This document shows, in pieces, positions 18,412-28,643 of a stretch of DNA of 64,000 nt; position 1 is the stretch's first letter; the number at the start of each line of letters is the position of its first letter. Source of the DNA: Williamsia sterculiae (GTDB lineage: Bacteria > Actinomycetota > Actinomycetes > Mycobacteriales > Mycobacteriaceae); NCBI RefSeq assembly GCF_900156495.1, contig NZ_FTNT01000004.1, positions 1 through 64,000 of the forward strand. The letters are read 5' to 3'. Position numbers and translations under genes: made by a program. The notes under the pieces were generated by a model. The model ran no database searches. It saw only the letters and a program-made list of their open reading frames with translations, and was not told the origin of the DNA.

Positions 18412-20715
18412 TCACCCCTCGTGTGCGGCGGCGATCCGTCGGCGTTCACGCCGGGCAGCCGCGACCATGTTGCGCAGCGACGGCTCGAGCTGCCAGTAAT
18501 GGCGCGTCTTCAGACCACCGTCCGGGTTGACCCACAGCCGCTCCGGATCGATGGCCTTTGTGGCCCGTTGGATTCGCTCATCGATCTCATCGATGTCCGG
18601 GATCGCAGCGCTGCGGCTCTCGTAGACACCTGGACCGAGTCCTCGCTGGATCGACGTCCCGCGCCTGACCAACTGGTCGAGCACCCAGTCGATCGAACGA
18701 GTCGCCACGATCGACGTGACGTCGGCATCGAGTCCGTCGAACGCCTCGACCACCCGCTCGATGCTCGAATACCCCAGATGGGTATGAATCTGGGTGTGCG
18801 CATTCGCTGATCCGACCGCCAGTTTGAACGCTGACACTGCCCAGTCGAGGTACCCCTCACGACCCCGCTCGCGTAGTGGCAAGAGTTCTCGGATCGACGG
18901 CTCGTCGACTTGGATGATGCGGATACCCGCACGCTCCAGATCGGTCACCTCGTCACGGATCGCCAGCGCCAGCTGCTCGGCGGTCTCGTAGAGCGGCTGA
19001 TCCTGACGGACGAACGAACGCGCGAGCATGGTCACCGGGCCGGTGAGTATGGCCTTGACCGGTTTGTCGGTCAGTGACTGCGCATAGGAGATCCACTCGA
19101 CGGTCATCGGACCCCTGCGCTTCAGGTCACCGTAGAGGATGGGCGGCCGCACATTACGTGAGCCGTAGGTCTGCACCCAGCCGAAATGTGTTGCCACATA
19201 ACCATCGATCAATTCGGCAAAGTACTGGACCATGTCGTTGCGTTCGGGTTCGCCGTGGACCAGGACATCGAGACCGATATCCTCCTGCAGCTCGATGACG
19301 CGCTTGATCTCGTCGCGCAATCGCTGAGCGTAGGACTCCCAGTCGAGATTCCCGCGACCGTAGTCGTAACGCGCCTTGCGGATCTCGGCGGTCTGCGGGA
19401 ACGATCCCAAGGTAGTCGTCGGCACCGGTGGTAGCCCCAACGCCTCATCCTGGGCGGCCTTGCGCTCGGCGTAGGGCGCGCGCTCGCGTTGGTCCGGGCG
19501 GATCGCCGCAACCCGCTGGCGCACATCGTGTTTGAGTTTAAAATGCACCTTCTGCGGCCGGTTGTACCAGCGCTCCGGTGCCCCGTGGGTGACCGCCTTG
19601 GCCAGTGAGACCACCTCGCCGACCTTCTGCTTGGCGAAGGCCAACCGGTCGGCCACATCACCAGGGATGTCGTACTCGATGAGCAGATCGATCGGCACAT
19701 GCATGAGGCTGCACGAGGTGGAGACCACCAGGTCGGGCACCACGGCCTTGAGCGACATCAGGTACTCCAACGTCTGGACCTTGTCGGCTTTCCAGACGTT
19801 GCGACCGTTGATCACCCCGGCGTAGAGGCGCTTGCGCCGTAGACCCGGGATCTTCGCCAGCGCTGACGCGCTGACTCGCTCGCTCACCAGGTCCAGTGCG
19901 ATGGCCTCCACGTTGGTCTCGGCCAGGATGGGCAGCGCCGGACCGAAGTCGCCGTACTGTCCGGTCACCAGCAACCGTGGTCGCTGCGACGCCGCCGAGA
20001 GAGTGTCGTAGGTGCTCCTGAGCGACTCCAGTTCGGCGTCGGTGCGGTCCATCGTGAACGCGGGCTCATCGAGTTGGACGCATTTGCAGCCCTGGCGGGC
20101 CAGCGCCTTGAACAGCGCCAGATACGCGGGGATGAGATCGTCGAGCCGGTCCAGTGGGGCGAAGTCATCGGGTGACTCGAAATCCGGTTTGGACAACCAG
20201 AGCAGCGAGATCGGCCCCAGCACCACCGGGCGGAGCTCGATGCCCTCGGCCTTGGCCCGTGCGTGCTCGGCCAACAGCGATTCCGCACGCAGCGTGAACT
20301 CGGTGTCGGGGCCGATCTCCGGCTGGCGGTAGTGGTAGTTGGTACCGAAGTACTTCACCAGCTCCAGCGGCGGGAAGTCAGGCTTGCCGCGTGCCATCGC
20401 GAAATAGAAGTCCAACGGGTGCAAGACATCACGCAGCGGCTCGAAACGCTTGGGCACTGCGCCGAAGAGCAACGCGTTGTCCAGCACGTGGTCGTAGAAC
20501 GAGAACGTGTTGCCCGGCACCTGTTCGAGCCCCGTGGCCGCCAACTCGTGCCAGATGTCGTCCTGGAGCTCCTGGCCCTGTTTGAGTAGTTCCTCCACCG
20601 TGCCGCCGCGATGCCAGTAGTCCTCCAACGCCCGCTTGAGCTCACGGCGCGCGCCGATGCGCGGGTAACCCAGGATGGAGGAGCCGTACTCGATCTCTTC
20701 TGCCGGGCTGGTCAT
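18412..20715 (-). CDS. MetE-like protein lacking most zinc ligands (cobalamin-independent methionine synthase homologue)
   Basis: A 767-residue protein with both MetE barrels. The N-terminal barrel starts LGYPRIGARRELKRALEDYW. The C-terminal barrel has TTLGSFPQTAEIRKARYDY, VHGEPERNDM and IIQVDEP, so the homocysteine-binding Glu and Asp604 are kept. The metal site is not. Against E. coli MetE (ligands H641, C643, E665, C726), His646 remains, but Gly648 replaces Cys (HTHLGY for HTHMCY), Val670 replaces Glu (IVATRS for IETSRS) and Gly733 replaces Cys (NPDGGLKTR for NPDCGLKTR). Arg566 stands where the folate-stacking Trp561 is expected. The frame is intact, so this is specialised divergence rather than decay. 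It lies 54 bases after fadB2, with no cobalamin riboswitch visible. Normal methionine synthase activity is doubtful; I do not know its function. Confidence 0.85.
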   Translation of the reverse strand: MTSPAEEIEYGSSILGYPRIGARRELKRALEDYWHRGGTVEELLKQGQELQDDIWHELAATGLEQVPGNTFSFYDHVLDNALLFGAVPKRFEPLRDVLHPLDFYFAMARGKPDFPPLELVKYFGTNYHYRQPEIGPDTEFTLRAESLLAEHARAKAEGIELRPVVLGPISLLWLSKPDFESPDDFAPLDRLDDLIPAYLALFKALARQGCKCVQLDEPAFTMDRTDAELESLRSTYDTLSAASQRPRLLVTGQYGDFGPALPILAETNVEAIALDLVSERVSASALAKIPGLRRKRLYAGVINGRNVWKADKVQTLEYLMSLKAVVPDLVVSTSCSLMHVPIDLLIEYDIPGDVADRLAFAKQKVGEVVSLAKAVTHGAPERWYNRPQKVHFKLKHDVRQRVAAIRPDQRERAPYAERKAAQDEALGLPPVPTTTLGSFPQTAEIRKARYDYGRGNLDWESYAQRLRDEIKRVIELQEDIGLDVLVHGEPERNDMVQYFAELIDGYVATHFGWVQTYGSRNVRPPILYGDLKRRGPMTVEWISYAQSLTDKPVKAILTGPVTMLARSFVRQDQPLYETAEQLALAIRDEVTDLERAGIRIIQVDEPSIRELLPLRERGREGYLDWAVSAFKLAVGSANAHTQIHTHLGYSSIERVVEAFDGLDADVTSIVATRSIDWVLDQLVRRGTSIQRGLGPGVYESRSAAIPDIDEIDERIQRATKAIDPERLWVNPDGGLKTRHYWQLEPSLRNMVAAARRERRRIAAAHEG

Positions 20716-20769
20716 CTGTGCCTGTTCTCGCTCGGGGATGTGGGCCTACTGCAGTGGTACCGACTCAGA

Positions 20770-21636
<867 letters not shown>

Positions 21637-21802
21637 GTCAGGAGGCTCCCTCGAATGTGATGTAACTGGGAATCGGTGGTACGTGGTGGATCGAAGTTTT
21701 GGAAGAAGCACATGTGATGTGTGCCGCCGGACTCTTCTATTGTGACGCATTCACGGCGCCGAGAACCGAGGCCGACGAAGACGACGGTGGAGAAACGAGA
21801 CC

Positions 21803-21835
21803 GGGGTGGCCCGGAGGAGATCTCCGGACCACCCC
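21803..21835 (-). terminator. Terminator hairpin after icl
   Basis: A 14-base stem (GGGGTGGCCCGGAG with its complement at 21822-21835, one mismatch) has a short loop and begins 21 bases past the icl stop. T-rich sequence follows in the direction of transcription. This is a good intrinsic terminator candidate. Confidence 0.75.
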
Positions 21836-21855
21836 GACTCTGGTGACCCGTGGGC

Positions 21856-23142
<1,287 letters not shown>

Positions 23143-23503
23143 TCTCGCCACTTCGCTTTCGTTGACTTCACTGCGCTTTGCAATTCAGCGCATAACTTGT
23201 AGCTCGCGCCTGTTACGAGGTTGCCACACAACAAACCTGCAGGTCCATACGTCGCAAGTGCGAATATGAGCCATGATTTCACATCTATTTGCCAACTTTG
23301 CGAAGATGGCGATGTGAACCACTGCCGTTCGCATGGCGCCGCGCTGATCAAAAAGTACGCTCGTACTGCAAGTTCTCCGTCAGCGGCCGGTTCGGCACCG
23401 GCCGGGCCGTCCGCGACCTCATCCGTGGTCGGTGGTCACCCGTGAGTGACCACAATCACGGTCGTCGACCGACCCGAACCCCACTCCCCCGTAACCTGGG
23501 TCG
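23143..23503. promoter_or_regulatory. icl-ramB divergent promoter region with RamB-like sites
   Basis: This 361-base gap holds no gene. It has two words resembling the reported RamB site (core TTTGC(A/G)AA): GCTTTGCAATT at 23175-23185 and AACTTTGCGAA at 23294-23304. The first is about 35-40 bases from the icl start. They fit direct control of icl, and perhaps autoregulation, by the neighbouring RamB, as known in Corynebacterium and M. tuberculosis. AT content is higher here than in the flanking genes. Confidence 0.5.
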
Positions 23504-24913
23504 GTGAGCAAGACGTACGTGGGGTCGCGATTGCGGCAGCTGCGCTCCGAGCGAGGGCTGTCACAGGTGGCCCTGGCCCAGACCCTCGAGATCTCACCGT
23601 CCTACCTCAACCAGATCGAGCACGACGCACGACCACTGACCGTGCCCGTACTCCTGCGCATCAGCGAGGTGTTCGGCGTCGACACCAGCTTCTTCAACTC
23701 GCAGGACAACGTCCGGCTGATCGCCGAGGTCCGCGAGGTGGTGATGGACGAGGACGTCGACGCGGCCGCCGACGCGGCGGAGATCAACGACCTCGTCGGG
23801 TCCCATCCCGACCTCGCCCGGGCGATGGTGAACCTGCATCGCCGCTACCGGATGGTGAGTGACCAACTGGCCGCGGCCACCGACGAGCGCGGCGACGGTT
23901 CCCGACGAGGCTCCATCACCGCACCACACGAGGAGGTCCGCGACTTCTTCTACCAGCGGCAGAACTATCTTCCCGAGCTGGACACCGCGGCCGAGGAGCT
24001 GACCACCCGGATGCGAATGCACTCCGGTGACGTGCGCGGAGAGATCACCAAACGCCTGTCGACCGTGCACGGCGTCACCATCGTGCGGCGGGTCGACATG
24101 GGCGACAACGTCCTGCACCACTACGACCCGACGACCCGGAGACTGGAGATCTCGCGACATCTCTCGGCCGGTCAGCGCACGTTCAAACTCGCCAGCGAAC
24201 TGGCATTCCTCGAATGCGGTGGGCTGATGGAGACGCTGGCCGACGAGGGCAATTTCACCAGTGACGAGGCGCGCAAGTTGGCGCTGCTGGGGATGGCGAA
24301 CTACTACGCGGCCGCGGCGGTGCTGCCCTACAGCCAATTCCACGGCGCCGCCGAGGACTTTCGCTACGACATCGAACGGCTGTCCGCCTTCTACTCGGTG
24401 TCCTACGAGACGATCTGTCACCGGTTGTCGACGCTGCAGCGACCCAACCTGCGCGGTGTGCCGTTCTCCTTCGTCCGGGTGGACCGCGCGGGCAACATGT
24501 CCAAGCGCCAGTCCGCGACCGGGTTCCACTTCTCGGCCAGCGGCGGTACCTGCCCGCTGTGGAACGTGTACGAGACGTTCGCCTCGCCGGGCAAGATCTC
24601 CACCCAGATCGCCCAGATGCCCGACGGTCGCACCTACCTGTGGGTCGCTCGGACGGTGGAACGGCGCGCCGCCCGCTACGGCCAGCCCGGCAAGACCTTC
24701 GCCATCGGCCTGGGCTGCGAGCTGCGGCACGCCGCACGGCTGGTCTATTCCGACGGACTCGAGATCGGCCCACAGGCGCGTATCACCCCGATCGGCGCAG
24801 GATGTCGGGTGTGCGAGCGGGTCAACTGCCCGCAGCGCGCGTTCCCCGCCCTGGGCGCCGATCTGGAGATCGACGAACACCGCAGCACCATCTCGCCCTA
24901 CCTGACCAACTGA
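23504..24913 (+). CDS. ramB: RamB-type regulator of acetate metabolism
   Basis: A 469-residue protein. An N-terminal Cro/CI helix-turn-helix (LRQLRSERGLSQVALAQTLE and ISPSYLNQIE, residues 8-60) is followed by an IrrE/ImmA-like region, where RTFKLASELAFLECG replaces the HEXXH protease motif. A C-terminal short-chain-fatty-acyl regulator domain has the cysteine cluster GCRVCERVNCPQRAFP. The order matches Rv0465c. RamB represses or activates glyoxylate genes according to carbon source. It is divergent from icl; the start is a GTG at 23504. Confidence 0.92.
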   Translation: MSKTYVGSRLRQLRSERGLSQVALAQTLEISPSYLNQIEHDARPLTVPVLLRISEVFGVDTSFFNSQDNVRLIAEVREVVMDEDVDAAADAAEINDLVGSHPDLARAMVNLHRRYRMVSDQLAAATDERGDGSRRGSITAPHEEVRDFFYQRQNYLPELDTAAEELTTRMRMHSGDVRGEITKRLSTVHGVTIVRRVDMGDNVLHHYDPTTRRLEISRHLSAGQRTFKLASELAFLECGGLMETLADEGNFTSDEARKLALLGMANYYAAAAVLPYSQFHGAAEDFRYDIERLSAFYSVSYETICHRLSTLQRPNLRGVPFSFVRVDRAGNMSKRQSATGFHFSASGGTCPLWNVYETFASPGKISTQIAQMPDGRTYLWVARTVERRAARYGQPGKTFAIGLGCELRHAARLVYSDGLEIGPQARITPIGAGCRVCERVNCPQRAFPALGADLEIDEHRSTISPYLTN

Positions 24914-24931
24914 GGCGACTACGGTGAGCCG

Positions 24932-25552
24932 GTGACCCACTCGCGTGTGAGCCCCGGCGACTTCCGGCGACTCGGCCCCGTCAACTGGCTCATCACCCGG
25001 GTCGTCGCCCGTGCCATCCGCGTCCCCGATGCACACCTGTTCTCCACCCTGGCCCGCACCGGAGGACTGTTCCGGGCCTGGCTGTACTACTCGGCCCGGA
25101 TGATGCCGTTCGGAGTGCTCACCCGATGGCAGACCGAGGTGGTCATCCTGCGGGTGGCCACCCTGCGCGATTGTGGGTACGAACTCGACCACCACATCCG
25201 GTTGGGACGACGCGCAGGCATCGACGCGGCGACCCTGGCGAAGATCACCACCGGACCCACCGCCGACTGGGCTCCCCGCGAACGGGCCCTGCTCACCGCC
25301 GTCGACGAGCTGGTCACCACCCGCGACATCGGCGACGACGGCTGGACCGAACTCGCGGCGCATCTCAGCGAGCGGGAGCTGATCGCGGTGGTGATGTTGG
25401 TCGGTCAGTACGACTCGCTGGCCACCACCATCGGGACCCTGCGGATCCCACGCGACGACTTCGGGTCGCCCTCACCCGCTTCGAGCTCCCCCTCGCTTCG
25501 CTCGCCCTCCTCGACCTCCCCCTCGCTTCGCTCGCCCGGGTCGCGCCGGTGA
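24932..25552 (+). CDS. Carboxymuconolactone decarboxylase/AhpD-like protein (Rv0464c-like)
   Basis: A 206-residue protein of the AhpD-like fold. The core segment RWQTEVVILRVATLRDCGYE and LDHHIRLGRRAG carries the usual acidic, single Cys and His positions, and ERALLTAVDELVTTRDIGDD follows. The second Cys of true AhpD peroxidases is absent, so enzyme activity is uncertain. The last ~28 residues are a low-complexity Ser/Pro/Arg tail encoded by a 30-base tandem repeat and look like a recent add-on. The gene follows ramB by 18 bases and overlaps the methyltransferase start by four bases (GTGA). Confidence 0.85.
   Translation: MTHSRVSPGDFRRLGPVNWLITRVVARAIRVPDAHLFSTLARTGGLFRAWLYYSARMMPFGVLTRWQTEVVILRVATLRDCGYELDHHIRLGRRAGIDAATLAKITTGPTADWAPRERALLTAVDELVTTRDIGDDGWTELAAHLSERELIAVVMLVGQYDSLATTIGTLRIPRDDFGSPSPASSSPSLRSPSSTSPSLRSPGSRR
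25481..25537 (+). repeat. Tandem CTCGCTTCGCTCG-containing repeat inside a coding sequence
   Basis: Two copies of a 27-base unit (25481-25507 and 25511-25537) differ at one base and start 30 bases apart. Each holds the CTCGCTTCGCTCG word, whose arms can pair as a small hairpin. The unit encodes a repeated SPSLRSP peptide at the end of the AhpD-like protein. Words of this kind are common extragenic repeats in actinobacteria, but here they are translated. Confidence 0.8.
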
Positions 25553-26313
25553 CCAACCCGGCACAACGGCAGGTCCGCGACCTGCTCACCACGGAGATCC
25601 TCGACGACAGTCAGGGATTCGTCGATGTCCTCGGCGACGCCGTCACCGGACGGTCGCTGTCGCTGTCGTTGATGCAGAACCCGATGTTCGCCGGCTTCTA
25701 CGAGCGGGCGTGGCGACCGGCATTCACCCGGTTGTTCAGTCTGGGCGGTGAGGCCACCGCGGACGTCGACAGGGAGCTCGTCGAGCATCTCGGTCGTCCC
25801 GGCGAGCGTCGGATCCTCGACGTCGCCTGCGGCCCGGGTAACTACACGGCGCGTCTCGGCGAACGCCTCACCGGCGACGGTTGCTGCATAGGGCTGGACT
25901 TCTCCGCGCCGATGTTGCGGCAGGCGGTGGCCGACAATTCCGGCGAACGTGTCGCCTATGTCCGCGGTGACGCGCACCGGCTTCCTTTTCCGGACGACTC
26001 CTTCGACGCCGTGGTGTGTCTGGCCGCGCTGTATCTCATACCCGACCCCAAGGTGGTGATCGCCGAACTGATGCGGGTGTTGCAACCCGGCGGGGAGATC
26101 GCCGTGTTCACCACCGTACGGACCCGGTTGTCGGGCCTGCCCGGAGTGCAGTCCGTGGTCGGGTTGACCGGGTTGCACATCTTCGGACGACACGAGATCA
26201 CCCGCCAATTGCAGCGAGCGGGCATAGCCGACGTGGAGCAGACCATCACCGGTCAGGCGCAGTACGTGCGGGCATACAAACCTCGGCGAGGGCGTGATCA
26301 GAAACCGCGGTAA
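25549..26313 (+). CDS. Class I SAM-dependent methyltransferase
   Basis: A 254-residue methyltransferase. The SAM loop ILDVACGPGNYTARL lies at about residues 86-100, the acidic GLDFSAPML follows, and RGDAHRLPFPDDSFDAVVCL and LMRVLQPGGEIAVF are motifs II-III of the UbiE/menaquinone-type family. The N-terminal helical part (QNPMFAGFYERAWRP) resembles methyltransferases acting on small lipophilic molecules; the substrate is unknown. The GTG start at 25549 overlaps the upstream stop (GTGA). The last 16 bases overlap the convergent glycosylase gene. Confidence 0.87.
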   Translation: MTNPAQRQVRDLLTTEILDDSQGFVDVLGDAVTGRSLSLSLMQNPMFAGFYERAWRPAFTRLFSLGGEATADVDRELVEHLGRPGERRILDVACGPGNYTARLGERLTGDGCCIGLDFSAPMLRQAVADNSGERVAYVRGDAHRLPFPDDSFDAVVCLAALYLIPDPKVVIAELMRVLQPGGEIAVFTTVRTRLSGLPGVQSVVGLTGLHIFGRHEITRQLQRAGIADVEQTITGQAQYVRAYKPRRGRDQKPR

Positions 26314-27191
26314 TCGCGCATGGCGAGTCGTGGACCCCGGCGTTCGGGACGTCGGGAATGTCGTTCGATCATTCTGATCACCCGGAATCGGTGACCGGCA
26401 AAGGGTTCGAGCAGGTCCAGCATCCCGTCGTCGTCCACCGGAGTGCCGGTGAGGGCGAACCCGACCAGTCCGGGGATGTGGTAATCCCCCACCGGTACAC
26501 AATCGGCATCTCCCACCGCGCGGCATCGGGTTTCCGACTCCGTCCACGGTCCCACCCCGGAGAGCAACGTCAGCCGATCGGGATGGCGCTCCACATTCAT
26601 CGCCGTCGCGCGCCAGATGGTCCGCATCCGGACCGGCTCGGCTCCGCTGCGATGCCAGTCCCAGCTCGGAATCTCCCGCCAGACCTGCTGCGGGGGCGGA
26701 ACTCTCATATCCGGCCGTCCGGGTGCCGGCTCACCGTGCCGATACAACAGGTATCGCCAGGCCCGCCACGCCTCGATCCCCAACACCTTCTGTTCCAGCA
26801 CCGCGGGCGCCAGCGCCTCCCACACCCGATCGGTGCGGCCGATGCGCAGCCCCTCGGACATCGCGATCATCCGCGACACCACCGGATGGTCGGTGACCAA
26901 CTCCTCGGGATGGTCGTCGGCGCCCAACAGGGCGGGCATCCCTTCGAGCAACCAGTCGCCGCCCGCGCCCCAGGCACGCCCGGTGACCACCCCGGCGCGA
27001 GCCGAGATCCGCAGCGTTCCCGGCCCCTCCGGGGTGTGGCTGGTTCGCCACACCGACCCGTCACCGTCGTAGCGGAAGGCCGGATCGCCCGAACCCCGAC
27101 GATGCAGACCGACGGTCGCGCGGATGTCCAGCGGCCACGGTGGACGCCATTCGCGGAGCTTCTCCCCGCGCACCGCGAATGGCGGCGTCAC
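26298..27191 (-). CDS. DNA-3-methyladenine glycosylase-like HhH-GPD protein
   Basis: A 297-residue base-excision repair protein. The helix-hairpin-helix with the Gly/Pro-Asp loop is visible: [20 protein letters not shown], then [18 protein letters not shown] with the catalytic Asp. The upstream region [18 protein letters not shown] matches the AlkA-type core. It should remove alkylated purines from DNA. The GTG start at 27191 overlaps the lpd stop by four bases (GTGA), an unexpected pairing of a repair enzyme with a central-metabolism gene. The 3' end overlaps the convergent methyltransferase by 16 bases. Confidence 0.83.
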   Translation of the reverse strand: MTPPFAVRGEKLREWRPPWPLDIRATVGLHRRGSGDPAFRYDGDGSVWRTSHTPEGPGTLRISARAGVVTGRAWGAGGDWLLEGMPALLGADDHPEELVTDHPVVSRMIAMSEGLRIGRTDRVWEALAPAVLEQKVLGIEAWRAWRYLLYRHGEPAPGRPDMRVPPPQQVWREIPSWDWHRSGAEPVRMRTIWRATAMNVERHPDRLTLLSGVGPWTESETRCRAVGDADCVPVGDYHIPGLVGFALTGTPVDDDGMLDLLEPFAGHRFRVIRMIERHSRRPERRGPRLAMRDYRGF

Positions 27192-28573
27192 AGGTTGATC
27201 ATGTGCCCGATCGCACCGTGAAAGACCTCCTGCAGGGCCTCGGTCATCGTCGGGTGGGTGTGGACGTTGCGGGCCAGCTCGTCGGCCGTCAGGTCCCACT
27301 TCTGCGCCAAGGTCAGCTCCGGCAACATCTCGGAGACGTTGTCGCCGACCAGGTGGCCACCGATCAACTCGTTGTGGGTCGTGTCGGTGACCAGCTTCAC
27401 GAAGCCTGCCGTCTCGCCGAGGCCCATCGCCTTCCCGTTCGCGGTGAACGGGAACGTGGAGACCTTCACGTCGTACCCTTCGTCGCGGGCCTGCGCCTCG
27501 GTGAGACCGAAGGACGCCACCTGCGGCTGACAGAAGGTGGCCCGCGGCATCATCCGGTAGTCACCCAGGGTCAAGGTCTCGGCGCCGGCGATGGTCTCGG
27601 CAGCGACCACACCCTGGGCCTCCGCCACGTGCGCGAGCTGCAGTTTGGCGGTGACGTCGCCGATGGCGTAGATGCCGTCGACGTTGGTGCGCATGTGATC
27701 GTCGATGGCGATGGCGCCGCGCTCGGTCAGCTCCACACCGGCCTTGTCGAGGCCGTATCCGTCGACCCGCGGCGCGAACCCGACCGACATCAGCACCTTG
27801 TCGACGGTCAGCTCACCGTCCTTGTCGTTGCGGTCCTTGTACTTCACCACCACCTGCGAGCCCTTGTCGTCGACCGTCTGCACCTTGGTGGAGGTCAGGA
27901 CGGTGATGCCGAGCTTCTTGAACTGCTTGGTCAGCTCCTTGGACACGTCGGCGTCCTCGTTGGGCAGCACCCGGTCGAGGAACTCGACGATGGTGACGTC
28001 CACGCCGTAGTTGGCCAGCACGTAGCCGAACTCCATCCCGATCGCCCCTGCGCCGACGATGACGATGGACTCGGGCAGGTCGCGGGTCAGGATCTGGGTC
28101 TCGTAGGTGACCACATTGTCCGACAGCTCCACGCCGGGAAGCAGTTTGACGGTCGATCCGGTGTCGATGATGCAGTTGTCGAAGGTGATCTCGCGATCGT
28201 CGACGGTTATCGTGTGCTCGTCGACGAAGACGCCGTACCCGTCGATCTCGGTGATCTTGTTCTTCTTCATCAGGAAGTGGACACCCTTGACGATGCCCTC
28301 GGAGACCTTACGGCTGCGGTCGTAGGCGGCGCCGAAATCAACGGAGATGTCACCGCTGATACCGAACGTCTTGGCCTGCTTGGTCACCACGTGGGCGAGT
28401 TCGGCATTGCGCAGCAGAGCTTTCGACGGGATGCACCCGACGTTGAGGCAGACCCCGCCCCAGTACTTCTCCTCGATGACGGCGACCTGCTGCCCGAGTT
28501 GCGCGGCACGGATGGCGGCGACGTACCCTCCGGGACCTGCGCCGAGGACAACGGTGTCAAAGTGTTCAGCCAC
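27188..28573 (-). CDS. lpd: Dihydrolipoamide dehydrogenase
   Basis: FAD/NAD disulfide oxidoreductase (E3) of pyruvate and 2-oxoglutarate dehydrogenase and, in mycobacteria, of a peroxidase system. It has 461 residues. [17 protein letters not shown] binds FAD. The redox disulfide lies in [35 protein letters not shown] is the NAD fold, and [13 protein letters not shown] carries the catalytic His-Glu. The GTG at 28573 gives the conserved start [13 protein letters not shown]. It corresponds to Rv0462 (lpdC). The divergent prolyl oligopeptidase starts 70 bases away. Confidence 0.95.
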   Translation of the reverse strand: MAEHFDTVVLGAGPGGYVAAIRAAQLGQQVAVIEEKYWGGVCLNVGCIPSKALLRNAELAHVVTKQAKTFGISGDISVDFGAAYDRSRKVSEGIVKGVHFLMKKNKITEIDGYGVFVDEHTITVDDREITFDNCIIDTGSTVKLLPGVELSDNVVTYETQILTRDLPESIVIVGAGAIGMEFGYVLANYGVDVTIVEFLDRVLPNEDADVSKELTKQFKKLGITVLTSTKVQTVDDKGSQVVVKYKDRNDKDGELTVDKVLMSVGFAPRVDGYGLDKAGVELTERGAIAIDDHMRTNVDGIYAIGDVTAKLQLAHVAEAQGVVAAETIAGAETLTLGDYRMMPRATFCQPQVASFGLTEAQARDEGYDVKVSTFPFTANGKAMGLGETAGFVKLVTDTTHNELIGGHLVGDNVSEMLPELTLAQKWDLTADELARNVHTHPTMTEALQEVFHGAIGHMINL

Positions 28574-28643
28574 GACGACCACCCTACGTCTCGGGTCGAG
28601 TGGTCGCAGGAGGATCCCCGGCCGTCGGGCACACTGGACACCC

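Noticed and set aside
20716-20769. Cobalamin riboswitch before the MetE-like gene
   Set aside because: The gap after fadB2 is only 54 bases and has no B12-box-like sequence.
23594-25363. Long open frame opposite ramB and the AhpD-like gene
   Set aside because: It spans two well-supported genes on the other strand and shows no domain.
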